Positions 44,640 to 57,189 of a DNA stretch of 64,000 nucleotides are shown piece after piece. The stretch's first letter is position 1, and every line of letters starts with the position of its first letter. Origin of the DNA: Eupeodes corollae. Lineage: Eukaryota; Arthropoda; Insecta; Diptera; Syrphidae. The position numbers and the translations under genes are program-made. The stretch spans positions 52,160,991 through 52,224,990 of the forward strand of contig NC_079149.1 in the NCBI RefSeq assembly GCF_945859685.1. The letters are read 5' to 3'. The notes beneath the pieces were generated by a model. It searched no databases. It had not been told where the DNA came from and worked only from the letters and a program-made list of their open reading frames with translations.

Positions 44640-45110
44640 AATATAAAAAAAAGGCTAGGATGCCACCCACTTTGATAACTTCCCATCCTGCTGTCGATTT
44701 GTCTTGCATAAAAGTTTTTATGGTTGGGTTAAAAAAGTTGTTACTTGAATTATTCTTAAAAATTTTAAAATTACCAACAATATTTTTCATAAAAAGAAAT
44801 AGCTTAGTTTGAAAATCTAATTTTGTTAAATAGATTTTTCGTCGAAAACAAACGTTTACCAATTTAGGTATCATTTCTTAAATTTTTACAAATTGGATGA
44901 ATGAAATTAATTTGAGACATATCAAAAACCGAACATCAATTTTTACCAAATGTACTCTTTTTTTGTAGATTTTATTTTTTATGAAAAAACGAACCGTTGG
45001 ATTTTTCTAAAAAAACTTTTGAAAATAGAAAACAATATTTTTAAAAGTAATTTAAAGCCAATATCTCAAGGTTTTGAAAAAAATACTTAAATCAAAAATG
45101 AATTCTATTT
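44640..45110 (+). repeat. Minisatellite-bearing TAACTTCCCAT family, segment F1 (left end)
   Basis: Has the conserved lead GGCTAGGATGCCACCCACTT, TAACTTCCCAT at 44674-44684, the CTGTCG block and the first tandem units. It stops where a segment in the opposite orientation begins. Confidence 0.65.
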
Positions 45111-45845
45111 GTTTAATAGACAATTTTGACATTTTTCGACCTTTCAAAGTCCCTTGAATCAAAATAATATATTTTTAGAGAGATGTCTGTGTGTGCGTGT
45201 GTACATACGTTCGTGGTTTATATCTCAAGAACCAGTATCGACTTCAAATAAACTTTTTTATACAGATAAAAACACAGACAGATGCAATAGGATTCCCAAA
45301 TAAATTATGTGAGTGTTTTTTTACCATAGAAATTAAAAAAAGGAACATTTTGGTTAATACAAAAAAAAACAACCTACAAAATTATTACTAAAGCTTGGTA
45401 AGAATTGATTTTTGACTCATATATCATTTTTAAAATTGAAAAAAATTGAGATCTTATTTATTTTATATTATAGAAAATATTGATTTTAATATTTAAAAAT
45501 CAACAGACAGTTTTTTCATAAAAATTTAAATCGACATAAAGATACTACACAAAATTTGTAAAACTTGAAGTTCGATTCTCTATATCTCTTGCATATATCG
45601 ACTTTGCATATATTGACTTTAAAATGATTTTATTCTGTGCTACATTTTTTAGAAAAATCCGATCTGTATTATTTAAGAAATACAAAATTTCAAGAAATGG
45701 TACTATTAATAAGAACGGTAAGAATGGTTTTTCAACTAAGAATGTGGTTTTAAAAAATATATTTTGAAATCAAACTATTTACAGAAAATATTGTTGGTAA
45801 TTGTTAGTTAATTCTTTAGAAAAATTTTACTAACAACTTTTTTAA
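45111..45845 (-). repeat. Minisatellite-bearing TAACTTCCCAT family, segment F2 (inverted)
   Basis: Begins with the TTTCAAAGTCCCTTGAATC block, a GTGTGTACATACGTTCG tract (about 45191-45215) and TATCTCAAGAACCAGTATCG, then unit sequence. This order is that of the hairpin end read outward-in, i.e. opposite to F1 and F3. The palindrome itself is lost. Confidence 0.6.
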
Positions 45846-47405
45846 AAAGAGGCTGTCTGTCAATTTGACTTGCTCAAAAGGTTTGTAGTCTTTCGTATTT
45901 TGTTAAACAAGTTGTAAATTGAATTATTCTAAAAAATTTTAAAAGTAATAACAATATTTTGCATATGATGAAATAATTTGATTTCAAAATCTATTTTTGT
46001 TAACGAGATTTTTTAGTCGTTAAGCAATTTTTATCAATATAAGTAGCATTTATTACAAGTTTTTATTTCTTTTATAAACAAATACAAATTGGATGAATGA
46101 AATTAATTTCAAACCAGTAGTTCACGAGATATCGAGAACCGAACATCATTTTTACCAAATGTTCGTACTGTTTTTTTGTAGATTTATTTTTTTATGGAAA
46201 AAAAGACTGTTGGAAAATTCAAAATCCAAAAATTCACTGAATGTAGAAAAAAATATTTTTTGTAATATATTGAAAAGACATTAAAGTCGAAAATTAATTT
46301 ATACGAACTTTTAGAAATGCTATATTTTAAATTTTTTGTTAAAAAATTTCAATTCGATTTTTCAAACAATTTTATAGAATGTTTTAAACAAAGTTTTGAC
46401 GAGATATTAAAGTTGACAATTTATTTTTACCTACTTTTGTTAATTTTTTTTCAGGTTTTTAGTTTTTTGTAAAAAAAACTGTCAATCCGATTTTCAAAAT
46501 GTTACTCCATTTTAAAAACAATATTTTTCAAAAAATAAAATTAGTTAAAAGCCAATGTCTTTAAGTTTTGAAAAGTTATTTGAGTCGAAAATCAATGTTT
46601 ACCATTTTTTTTAAATTTTTTTTTTAAGTTTTTATATTTTGTAAGAAAACTGTCAGTTGGATTTTTTCTCAAAATCGTTGTGAATATTGAAAATAATATT
46701 TCTTATAACTTAAAATAAGTTTGAAACCATAATATCAAATTTTTGAAAAGAGATTGGTTTCGAAGTTCAATTTTTACCAACTTTGAGTAATGTTTTCTTT
46801 AGGTTTTTACCTTTTTTTAAAAAAAAAAACTGTCAATTCGATTTTTCTCAAAATTTGTCCGAATGTAAAAAACAATATTTCTTATAAGTTAAAATAAGTT
46901 TGAAACCATAATCTCAAATTTTTGTAAAAGATATTGGAGTCGAAGTTCAATTTTTACCAACTTTGAGTAATGTTTTCTTTAGGTTTGTATCTTTTATAAA
47001 AATTAGTTTTTTCTTAAAATTTCAGCAGATGTTAAAAACGTTTTTTTTTTTGTTGCACACAATTGTTTTGGAGATGAAATCATTTTTTATTCGTAAAATT
47101 TTCGCGGTGAAATATTTTGTTCAGTTTTTTTCGATTTATAAAAAAAATACAATATAGAATTTTATTCAAGTCTTTAGCGTCAATGGTTCGTGAGATATTT
47201 AGGTTAACGAAAATGTTCACCTTTTTTAAACTGCTATTGTAAAAAAACACGCAATATTCCCGAAAGTCCTTTCTCTTCTGATTTTTTAGACTACGAAAAA
47301 AAACTTCGCGAACATACGTACACACGCACGTACCGACATCTTTCTAAAAAACTTTTATTTTGACTCTAGGGATCAATTACAATAACTATCGATGGAAGTT
47401 AAAAA
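45846..47405 (+). repeat. Minisatellite-bearing TAACTTCCCAT family, segment F3
   Basis: Starts with AAAAAGAGGCTGTCTGTC, in which the TAACTTCCCAT motif has been deleted. It then has about six tandem units marked by phrases such as GAAGTTCAATTTTTACC near 46755 and 46934. After that come the AAATTTTCGCGGTGAAATAT block, a TACGTACACACGCACGTACC tract (about 47313-47333) and an eroded end palindrome ATAACTATCGATGGAAGTTA (about 47378-47400). Unit spacing here ranges from 125 to 186 bases. Confidence 0.65.
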
Positions 47406-50264
47406 CAGTTGACCTTTATTTGAGATTTTCAAGAAATTGTCATGCATTTTAAGATTGGAAAATCGTTTTAATTCTGTAACATTTACTTATATTTTTAGCC
47501 ACTGACACACATAAACCCTTAAATATCTCGAAATGTATAAAAATCAACATAAATCACTTTTAATAAAAACAGCAAGCGAACAAATAATAATAACGCTGAA
47601 GAAATTCACCTTTTAGTATATTAGCATTCTGCGAGTATTGTATCCATAACAAAACACAGAGTTTGTTTACTTCCCATATCCGACTTTTCGTGCGTATCTT
47701 AACCCTAAATTGTTGTTTCCCCAGACTATAATGATAATCTTTAATCTAGCACACAGCATGCAGCAGATACAGATACATTGTAGTAGAAACTAGATACATC
47801 ATCTTTCCCCTTGTTTTCTTTTTATTAGCGGCTATCTCTATGCTTCTAAGCATATCGGCGACCTAAACAGAACAAAATAAATTCATATCTCGCAGACATG
47901 CTTTATTATTATAGGATAGAGGTTTGGATTTTTAGATAGATAGAGCTCAAGAGCATAGAGGTGGAGGAGTTGATGTCTGTTGCTGCTCTGACTGCGAGTT
48001 TTATGTCGGTAGGTATAGATCTGTTGATTGTGGACGAGAGACGCTTGCATGAATTCTCAAATTGTATCTTTCAATTAATTCAATTTGAGAGCTCCAGCAC
48101 GTCGGCTGTCGCTGTGGATTATCATATTTTTCTACCTTTTTCCTACAAACCATAAATACCCCAGGTACTCGAATATTTTCGTGTATATCGTGTCTCGTGC
48201 CATATTGTGCCCTTGCACTTACATAAAACCCAACATCGATTGTAAACTCGAAGATTTATCATCTTAATCGGTAGCGTGAAAATTGTTTTTTCGAACGGTT
48301 CGGTAGAACTCCGGATTGTTGTTTCAGACGCAAATTTTGTTGCTCGCTGAAACGCGATTCGCCAGTTTGTGTGCATATCGTAACTCTGTGTTGTTTGTTT
48401 GTTTTTGGATAAAGAATTTCCGGAAACTCGAGTGGAGTGGCGGTGCATCCTTAAGGATAAAAGTGTGGTGCACGAGTACGGTGTTGAGGAATTTTTGAGT
48501 GAGCATCTGGTACTCGTCCGAAATGGTTGAAAATATGTGTAGCCCACTTTAAGTTAACTTGTATTGATTGCATTTTGTTTGATTTTAATTACATCCTGTT
48601 TTTATTCTTTTGTTTTTGTTTATGAAAAGTGTTGCCACTTTATTTAAAAATCTCATTTTTGATACCCCTATTTGAATATATCTTAAAACCCATACAATTC
48701 ATGATAAAATGAATTTTATGGCTTAGGAAGTAACTTAAACATAAAAAAAATTAAAAAATTATCGAAAACCTGATGAAAACAAAATTACTTCGTGTATCTT
48801 AGTAATCCTATTTTTAAATTCATTTTTTTTAACGGAAGCAGTTGATGTGGGAACACTGTTTAACCACAAACTAACATAAAACAGTCTTTCTTGAATCATG
48901 TTGTTTACCTTTCCCACTCACAATCCTAATCTTCAGTAAATTAATTTGTTCTTTTGTTAGAGTTTGAGTGTGGCGGCAACGCGGCGGCAGCGGCGGTATC
49001 ATCGGTCGATTATGATCATATCCCGTTGTGTCAATTCATGATAACAGTGGGCGGGTGGTTTTTAATTTTGTAATTTGCATCTTTCTCTTGATATACGAGT
49101 GCGGTTTGTTTTAAAAAAATATATATACATTAACCTCAAATGAATACTTCTTGTAAGCGAATTAATTCAAAAGTTATGATTCACCATTATTATATAACTT
49201 CTGATACAAAAATAAAGATTTGGTATTATAAATCCGAATAAATAAATAATACTATACACAATAACCTGCTGTGATTGTTTACGGCTTATAACTCATCCAA
49301 AACACCTACAGAATATTTTTAGCGCCGCATTTCAAGCCATTGGCACCACTAGCTGTTTGATAAATTTGATTACAATTTGTACAGGTAAGTTTTAGTTTTT
49401 CCATTCTTAAGTTTTCCCCCATAATACCTTTTAAAGAGTTCTTCCGCTTAATTAAGATAATTTAAAATCCATTGAGCTTTAAATGGCAATTAATTATAGA
49501 GAACTAGTTATACAGCAATATTTATTTTATTAAGGCTTTTCAGTGGTTTATGTTCAATTAAAAAAATGTTTATAAATTATTTTTCTCTGCGTGTTTAAAA
49601 TAAGTTGATGGTATATTGCAAACATTTTTAAATACAAGAATTAAGATAACGTAACTTTTTATGCTCACAGATGTTAAGGAAATTAAAGATTTTGATTGCT
49701 AAAAATGAAAACAGTTCAGAGAGTCAGGAAGTTTTTTATTTTGTTTTGAAATGAAAAAAAAATACTTTACTTCGTAAAAATAAGTTTATAATAAAAATAA
49801 ACAAGGTCTATAATTATGTATCTTGAAGTTCTAGCATCATTATGATATTTTTTTTCCATAAAAACTTAAAATTAATGTTTTCAATATTTGAATATTTATA
49901 ATTTTTGTTTATTTCCTTACAATTATAAATTATTGTATTAATGTTTATTTTATGGACTTGTAAAAAGAATTTAAGTTTATTAAGTTTTTAAATGTTTTCC
50001 GATAGGAAGTTTTATTTTGAATTTTTAAAAAGCTTTTGGTATTTAACGAGTAAAAAGTCGCAATTACTAAAATTTGAAACTAAACACCCTTAACTAACGC
50101 TTAAAGATTTATAAACTTACAAAAATGGAAAAAAAACAGTTAAATTGAATCACCTTCTTAGTTGGTGAAAAATTTGAGTTGTTTAAACAAGTAGTTGATG
50201 TGAAGAATCGAAGCAGTGTGATTTTTTAACATTCTTTTATTAAAGAATCTCTATTCGGTCTTTA
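47406..50264. other. Unassigned; possible host 5' exon and coding exon
   Basis: The part from 47930 to 49060 is richer in GC than its surroundings. At 48250-48500 the sequence looks like a promoter and untranslated leader (initiator-like TTTCAGACG near 48324, possible GTGAGC donor at 48497). At 48960 a pyrimidine tract plus TTAG is followed by an Ala-rich open stretch, EFECGGNAAAAAVSSVDYDH, closing with TAA at 49067-49069. No protein family is recognised. The frames at 47961-48155 and 48143-48547 show no domain. It could be an alternative Epac first exon or a different gene; this is speculative. Confidence 0.2.
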
Positions 50265-50975
50265 AAGAAAGAGGCTAGAATGCGACCCACACTGGTAACT
50301 TCCCATGCGTCCCCGTCTGTCGAGTTTTCTAAAACTTATAAAATGTTAATAACAATATTTGGTGTCAGATACAAGTCAATATCTTTCCTTCTTTTCATAA
50401 TACTTTAGTTGAAAATAGTTGCTTATCAGTTTTATGTTTTGTTTGTGTTTTGTACAAATTTACTAAAAGTAAGAAACAATTTTGATTTCATTATTTATTT
50501 TTGGTCTCGAAATTTTATAATGGAAAACCAATTTTTATCAATTTTAGCAGTATTGTTTTTATAAAATAATATCAATTGAATTTTTCGAAGAACAATAATC
50601 GGTCATTGGTTTTTATCGTTTTTGCGTACAAAAACTATAACTTTAATTATTCTAAAAATTTTACCCAATATTAAAAATAGTATTTTTATAAAATAAAACT
50701 AGTTTCGAAGAAATATTTTTAATTTTGTCACAATATTTGACTTGAAAATCCATCCTTAGCAACTCTTAGAAGTGTGTTTTTAGGTTTTTTTTTGTTAAAA
50801 AAACGTATTCTTCGATGTTTGCTTAAATTTCACCAGGTGTCTAAAACGCTACTTATTTGATGTCGATAACTTTACTGATTGTTCAGATAAGGACGACGAA
50901 AAATGGTAACCCGAACGTACGAAAGTGTGACAAATCGGATTGATTACATTACCGTCAAATGGGAAGTAAATAAGA
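50265..50975 (+). repeat. Minisatellite-bearing TAACTTCCCAT family, short copy G with both ends
   Basis: Left end: AAAGAGGCTAGAATGCGACC, then TAACTTCCCAT at 50296-50306, then a CGTCCCCGTCTGTCG block. Right end: GAACGTACGAAAGTGTG tract and ATTACATTACC...ATGGGAAGTAAA at about 50946-50970. Only about three diverged units lie between, so it is less than half the length of copy C. It shows the two ends of the family on one short piece. Confidence 0.7.
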
Positions 50976-53759
50976 CATTCCATAAACGACATTAGTTCTT
51001 AGAGCTTTAAGTCTTCAAAACTTAATCAGCTATCATAAGCGACGTTATCGTCGTGTTCGTTGATAGCGTATTTGAACATGCTAAATATCCGGATTTTCAT
51101 TATAAAATCACTACGTTACAGAATTATTGCATTTGGTGCTCCAAAAACACATCTTCACTTTTAACGTGTCACGTGTAATAGAAGAGCCTAGAGTAGATAA
51201 AGTTCTTAACTCTTAAGCGTTATTTTCTCAATTTTAGACCTGATTCATTATAAAAAATAGATAAAAGGTTTATACCTACACATTTCATAAATAAAGGGGC
51301 TAACCTTAAAAATATGCAATATTTCCTACACAATATTTATATTTCAATTTAATGCAATAATTTATAGCTCATAACGCATAAACGCATAAAGCCATAAATA
51401 AAAAAAAAGGTCTTGAAATATTGCTTATAAGAAAAGCATTAAGCTAAGGTATTGCCCTTTTGATACTCAATGTTTATTTTGTTCTTTCAGGAAGGATGGT
51501 TTTTATTATACGTACGTAGACGATTAAACATTTCAACATATGTCGAAAAAGGGTACTCTGAACTCTCTAAAAACTAAGTATTTCAAGAGAATAAAATAAA
51601 AAATAAAATAAATTATTACAATTTGGCATTCATTGCGAATGAACCAAAAAAATAAAAAATAACGACTAGAACTTGAAGTAGAAGAATGCACGTGTTGCTC
51701 TTAAAAAAACATTCCAAGCGTTCGCATCTCTTTATTCATGACAAATTTAAATGCCCCAATTGCTCTACCCATTTACTCAATTTAGCTTATTTCCATTTTC
51801 TATATCCACAAACATTTTCATATTATTTCCTCTTCGTTTTGTATTTTTGGCAAAACATAAAAGTTAAAATTAATTGCCATTCCTATAAATAATACGAAAA
51901 ACTGTCTGCTTTTCCTTACGTTCACCTGTTAAACCTTCAAAAAAGGCACGAAGGTGTTATCCCATCCGAGACTCTGTATAAGTTCTATACCTACCTATTA
52001 CCTACCTACCTATAAACGACGAACCACAAAATAATGCTTACCAAGAAATAGGTACTCAATTCAATATTCTTCTCCAATCCGCACCCATTGCTGACGACCG
52101 ACGGAGAGGAGAAAGACGAAGAGCGCCAATACCGCACCATAACGTTGTCATAAAATTGAATTTTCTTCGCAGATTACCTTTTCACGTAGAAATGAAATTT
52201 CCCAGAGTCAGCTTAAACCTTAGAATTGAAGTACTTTCTACTTCCTTGACTCCCTTTTTGGCGCCAAATAAATTGGGGTATTTTTCTCTATACAGAGTGT
52301 TGACATTTTGGTATCCACCCAACTCCCACCCTTTCCTGCTCATATTTTTCACAGATGTAGGTTTTTGGATCATTGAAAAGTTGACAAAGGAAACAAACGC
52401 AAAAAAAAAATCGAGGACACAAATTGGAAACGAGTCCTTTACAGTGGCTGAAACCTTTTTTTTTGCTGGATATTCACACTTCGAACGCCCAAAACCAACC
52501 GACCCGATTCCTTTTTTGCATGTTGATGGATTTCAATTGAATATCAGAATTTGGAACTGGCTGATGAACAAATTCTTTCGTAGTATACTACACATCCTTA
52601 TATACTCGTCGTGTTCTATATAAACGGCAATGTTGCTGTTGATGGCGATAGAGCTTGTTTGATACCAAAACCAATTCTTCAAGCGAGACAAAAAGAGTTC
52701 GTGAACGCGTTTGGCAGTGTCTTCTTCTACTTTTTCTTCTTCTCGTTGATCGTTCTTCTATGTCGTTAGAATGTGTCCTGAATAATAAACACATTTTTCT
52801 TTTGCCAACTCCTTTAAACGGAAATTCATGACAAACCGGAAACATTTAAGGATGTCCTGTTTGTTTTTTTTTTCTCGTTTTGTCTCGTTGTTATGTTGGG
52901 TGTATATGATGCCCTCCCTTTTTGTATATTCTCTGACAGGATTCTATGTACGTTAAATATTCGTATCTCTTCTGTTCGTATAAACATATTAGATTCAATG
53001 AAGTATACAACATTTATGTATTTGGGTTAGGCATACCCGAATCATATTCAAAGCACTAATGTTGTATCCAGATCTGAGTGTCCTTATCGAATCCTTAGGG
53101 TCATATAAAACGATATGTTTCCTGTCTAGAAAAAAGAAAGAAGAGAAGATGATTTCAAAAAAGTGTCTATCTTTCTGTTACAAATTACAAGAGTATCTTT
53201 TATTTCGATTTTTGGAAAATCAAGAGTGTGTGAAGATATAATGTTTAACAATAAAGTTGCAGGACGTGCGATAGCAAAGTTATAAGAAACAATATGAAAA
53301 ACTATTCACGCATGTAAATGCGATATGAACGTGACTAATCTAAAAAGTAGTTCTGATTTTATATTTCAATATCTAAACAAACAGAAATTGTATGAATCAG
53401 CAAGAATTCAAGGAACGTCACGTTGCGGACCGTCGTCAGTCGTTGGAAAAGCCACAAAGAAAAGATTGTGGGTATTTAAATCACCGAATAGGGTGAGACC
53501 TCAGATACACTAGAGGGATTATGACTTACCCTTTGAAGGCCTAAATAGCGGAATATTCAATGGTTTGGTATAGTTCTACAGAATAGAGAATCCCTAAATT
53601 TAATAGCAGGTCCGAGTTCGAGTTTGAAATGTATGTGCATTTTCTGAACTTGGAATTGCTTGAATGCAGCAATGAAAACTGGCTTTTTCACTAGAAGGTT
53701 GTTCTTTAAAATAGTATTCAAACTTTGAAAACGTTTTTAAAAATCAATCGATATTGATG
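50976..53759. other. No gene recognised
   Basis: Intronic DNA. An ACCT-rich patch lies at 51990-52012. The frames at 52156-52623 and 52588-52845 have no domain or splice support. A TATATAAACGG box at about 52615-52628 is the only promoter-like word seen. Confidence 0.3.
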
Positions 53760-53761
53760 TA

Positions 53762-54697
53762 AACGGTTTTTCAATTGGCGCGGGTAAATTTGTTCGCCCG
53801 TGGCTGCCTTTTTGTTTTTGGTGGCATCTGTCAAATCGCTTGTGTATTATTCAGTTGTTGAGACGATCGGTTCAGTAAACAATCAACCGACACCCGTACG
53901 TTTAAGGAACGCAAGATGGGTAGAGAACATCGCCGCAGTCCGTAAGTGTACATCAGAACTCTAGGGAGCCGTGCACAAGAACTCTGCCTTTCGCAGACTT
54001 AAACTTGGCGCATTTAGCTCGGGACTTGGGACTATACCTGAACAAGGTCTTACTGACACAGGAGCTCAAAGTTCATGACCATAGACAACGCCGTTTGTTC
54101 GCTGATTGGAATTCGAATCGTTTGGAAGAGAAACAATTTTGGGCGAAAAATCATCTTTATTGACGAGGCGCATTTTTGGATGAATGTCTCTGTTAACAAG
54201 CAAAATTGCCTCATATGGGACACCTCAACCCACTGTAGGTTCACCAGGTGATAATGCATCTTCAAAAAGTTACCGTTTAGCGTGGATTTAAGGCCAGCGA
54301 GCGGCGGCGGCGGCGTGATTGGTCCGTACTTCTTCAAAAACGACGTTAGTGCTGCGGTCACCGTCAACAGCGAGCTCGAGTACGGCGGCGGCGCTTTGTA
54401 CTACACAGCAAACGCCGCGATAGACATTTTGCAAAGTTGATGTGAATTGACCACCAAGGCCATGCGATTTGACCCCTAGACTTTTTGCTGTGGGGTTTCT
54501 TGAAGTCGCAGGATCTATGCGGAAGAGTCATTGAAAATTGGACCACTGCGATATGTGCCACCGTGACGGGCATTTGAATGATGTCATATTTCACACTGAA
54601 TGGCATGCATGCGCCTTTAAAATGATTTTGTTAATACCCCACAAACAGCTTTTGTTATTCCATTTCAACATCTACCCACACTTATTTAAAAACCCTT
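53762..54697 (+). mobile_element. Mariner-type element with TIRs and TA duplication, broken transposase
   Basis: A 936-bp element flanked by TA (53760-53761 and 54698-54699). Its ends are imperfect inverted repeats: AACGGTTTTTCAATTGGCGC at the left, and AAGGGTTTTTAAATAAGTGT in reverse complement at the right. The interior on the + strand keeps transposase pieces in several frames: NNQPTPVRLRNARWVENIA, LTQELKVHDHRQRRLFADW, then KIIFIDEAHFWMN (first Asp), GVIGPYFFKNDV, and a RVIENWTT-type C-terminus. The second-Asp motif is gone. Two CGG/GGC runs (about 54300-54314 and 54382-54392) break the reading frame. The same end sequence is found at 9708-9766. Confidence 0.78.
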
Positions 54698-55187
54698 TAG
54701 ATTCCTAAAATTAAAAATTATTTAGTCAACTTAAAACAATTGACGCTCATGGAGGATGTTATTGTCAGTAGAGCGGACATTAACACTTCAGTTATACTGT
54801 TGATGCGTTTTCAGAATAACTTTATCAAATTGGCAACGCTTTCTGACGAACTATAATTCGTTAATTGAATGATTTATGCGTTCTTAATTAATTTTTTTTA
54901 ACTGAAAGTGAGCCTGTAATTTAATCAAAACAAATCACTTTCTATCAAAAAAGACGTATGATTATCAGAATACGTATGTAATTATTTATTTATTTAAATA
55001 TGCAAAAATAATGAGATTATGTTCATACAAATTATAATCCAATTGGATTTTTTCTGTAAACAATAAAATTTAAAAAAAAAGTATGAAACTAAGAAATTAA
55101 AATTACATAAAGTTAGTGCACTCAGTTTGTTAAATGATATATTAATAAAAAAATGTATTGCGGGGTATAGTTTACAACAACTTTTCA
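54698..55187. other. No gene recognised
   Basis: AT-rich sequence between the mariner and copy H; no motif. Confidence 0.35.
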
Positions 55188-55910
55188 ACTTGATATAGGA
55201 ACTTATTGTAATCGGTGCGATTTTTCTAATAGAAAATTTCCTAGAATCTCAATGAAAGATTTTTAGACCAATTTTTTTGCTTGCGTGTTTACGTATGTTC
55301 TTACTTTCGTACGTCCGTATGTTTGCCAAGCTTTTTTGTCTTCAATATCCCAAGAATCAGTGAAGACATCGACTTCAAAGAAATGTTGTTATACAGATAA
55401 TAATGCAGAAAGGGCTATAAAATCAAAAAAACTGACAAACAAAATCATTTTCACTTTGAATATTTTACGAAATTAAACGATTTTATCTCCAAAATAATTG
55501 TATGCAACGAAGAACAAAATGTTTGACATCTGGTAAAACTTTAAAAAAAAGTTGGTAAAAACTATATTCTACTCAAAAATGTAAGATATTGGCGCTAACT
55601 AACTTCACCTTAAAGAAAATATTATATGTTCGACATTCAGTAAAATTTGTATAGAAGTCTAACAGCTTTTTTCATAAAAATTAAGATGTAGCTACAACAA
55701 ATAGTAAGCAAAATTTCTAAAAATTGATGTTCGATATCTCGTCAATAGATTCAAAATAATTCATTCTGTGCTAAATTTTCTTTTAGAAAAATCCAATTTC
55801 TTTACGTAAGAAATAAAAAATTGCTTCAAAAATTGGTAGAAATTGGTTTTCCACTAAAAATCTCGTTTTAAAAAATAAGAACAAAGAATAATAATTTAAA
55901 AAATTTTATT
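55188..55910 (-). repeat. Minisatellite-bearing TAACTTCCCAT family, copy H
   Basis: Hairpin-end side on the left, eroded (AACTTGATATAGGAACTTATTGTAATCGG). A CGTACGTCCGTATG tract follows at about 55305-55325, then TATCCCAAGAATCAGTGAAG, TTATACAGATAATAATGCAG and unit sequence to about 55910. The opposite end is missing. Confidence 0.65.
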
Positions 55911-57189
55911 TGTAATATATTTTTCAAAATGTTAGCTAAATACATACTACCAACACTTCATATTAGACACTTTTAGGTAATTACAACACATTCCTGTATC
56001 CAGTCCTGAAAATGTAAAGCCTCATATATGTATGTACGAGTATATTGATACTGTTATGTTTGAATGTATGAATAGTATGAAGGAAAATAAATTAAGGTAC
56101 CTACAGATGCAAAAATGGCCATCAAAGGAACATAGATACAAAATGAAATCTGAATATCTACCTATATTGTGAAACCTTGAGGAATAAACATTTCAGCTTT
56201 TTCCTTTATCATCATAAGTGACAAAATTTTTCCTCACACATTCATCATTTTACTGAACCAAACCTAGAAATTTTTATGGTTGAAAAGAATTTTGAAAAAG
56301 CAATTCGTCAAAAGTTTTTGTGAAGGTTCAAGCTAAATTACGATTTTCTGTCACCAAGAAACGGATGTGCTGTTGAAATTTTGTGTACTTTATTTTATGA
56401 TTTATATTGTTCACTTTTTACATACATAGGTACTCACTCGTATACTTAGAATGAATACCTTAGAATTGAAAAGCAAATATTTGAATAGAGTAAAGCTACA
56501 AAATTCATATTTTGAATTTTAGTAGAAGCATTATTGCAGTTGTTGTCATTTTAAAAACTTTTTAAATTACTTGGAAAAAAGTTATAATAACTGTTGAATT
56601 CGGCTAGATTGTAGGTTTTCGCAACTATTTTGGTAGCAAAGAAAATTATTGAGGATTTAAAGTCCTCTTTCATTGGTTTCCAAGAATAGTTTCAGCATCT
56701 AAATGATTTATACTCGTAATGAATATTTATATGGATTTAATATTAAAAATACAAAACAATTTTGCTCTTTGCGGATATTTCAGTGGAAATTTTTTTGTAT
56801 TTTAATTTATTTTAAAGTTTATAATCTCCACTATTGAAACCACCATAAACGAAATTTCTATTGGCTCTTATTCAGACATCAGATAAAAGTAAAAAGAGTA
56901 AAAAATTGAACATGCATGTGACATAAAAGAGGATTCCTGTTAAAAGATTCAAAATAGGTAAAGGATTAACATTTCCAGGAAATGTGTTTTCGAATTGCCT
57001 TAATAATTGATATTCCAATTTCAAATGTCATGTTGTCTGTGTTTTCTGTCTGAGAACTGATGATAACTTGCATCAGAGTTGAAATGATTAAAATACAGAA
57101 AATGGATTCGAATTTAATAAGAGCCAAAATGGAAGTAATGACGAATAAACAAGTAATTTTCTGTGGAGGAGTAAATGTAATTGATTAAG
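55911..57189. other. No gene recognised
   Basis: AT-rich intronic DNA with no repeat or coding pattern recognised. Confidence 0.35.

Noticed and set aside
48143..48547. 134-codon frame on the - strand
   Set aside because: No domain and no homology recognised; the region looks more like a promoter and leader on the + strand.
52156..52623. 155-codon frame on the + strand
   Set aside because: No domain, no splice support and no conservation evidence; composition like the surrounding intron.
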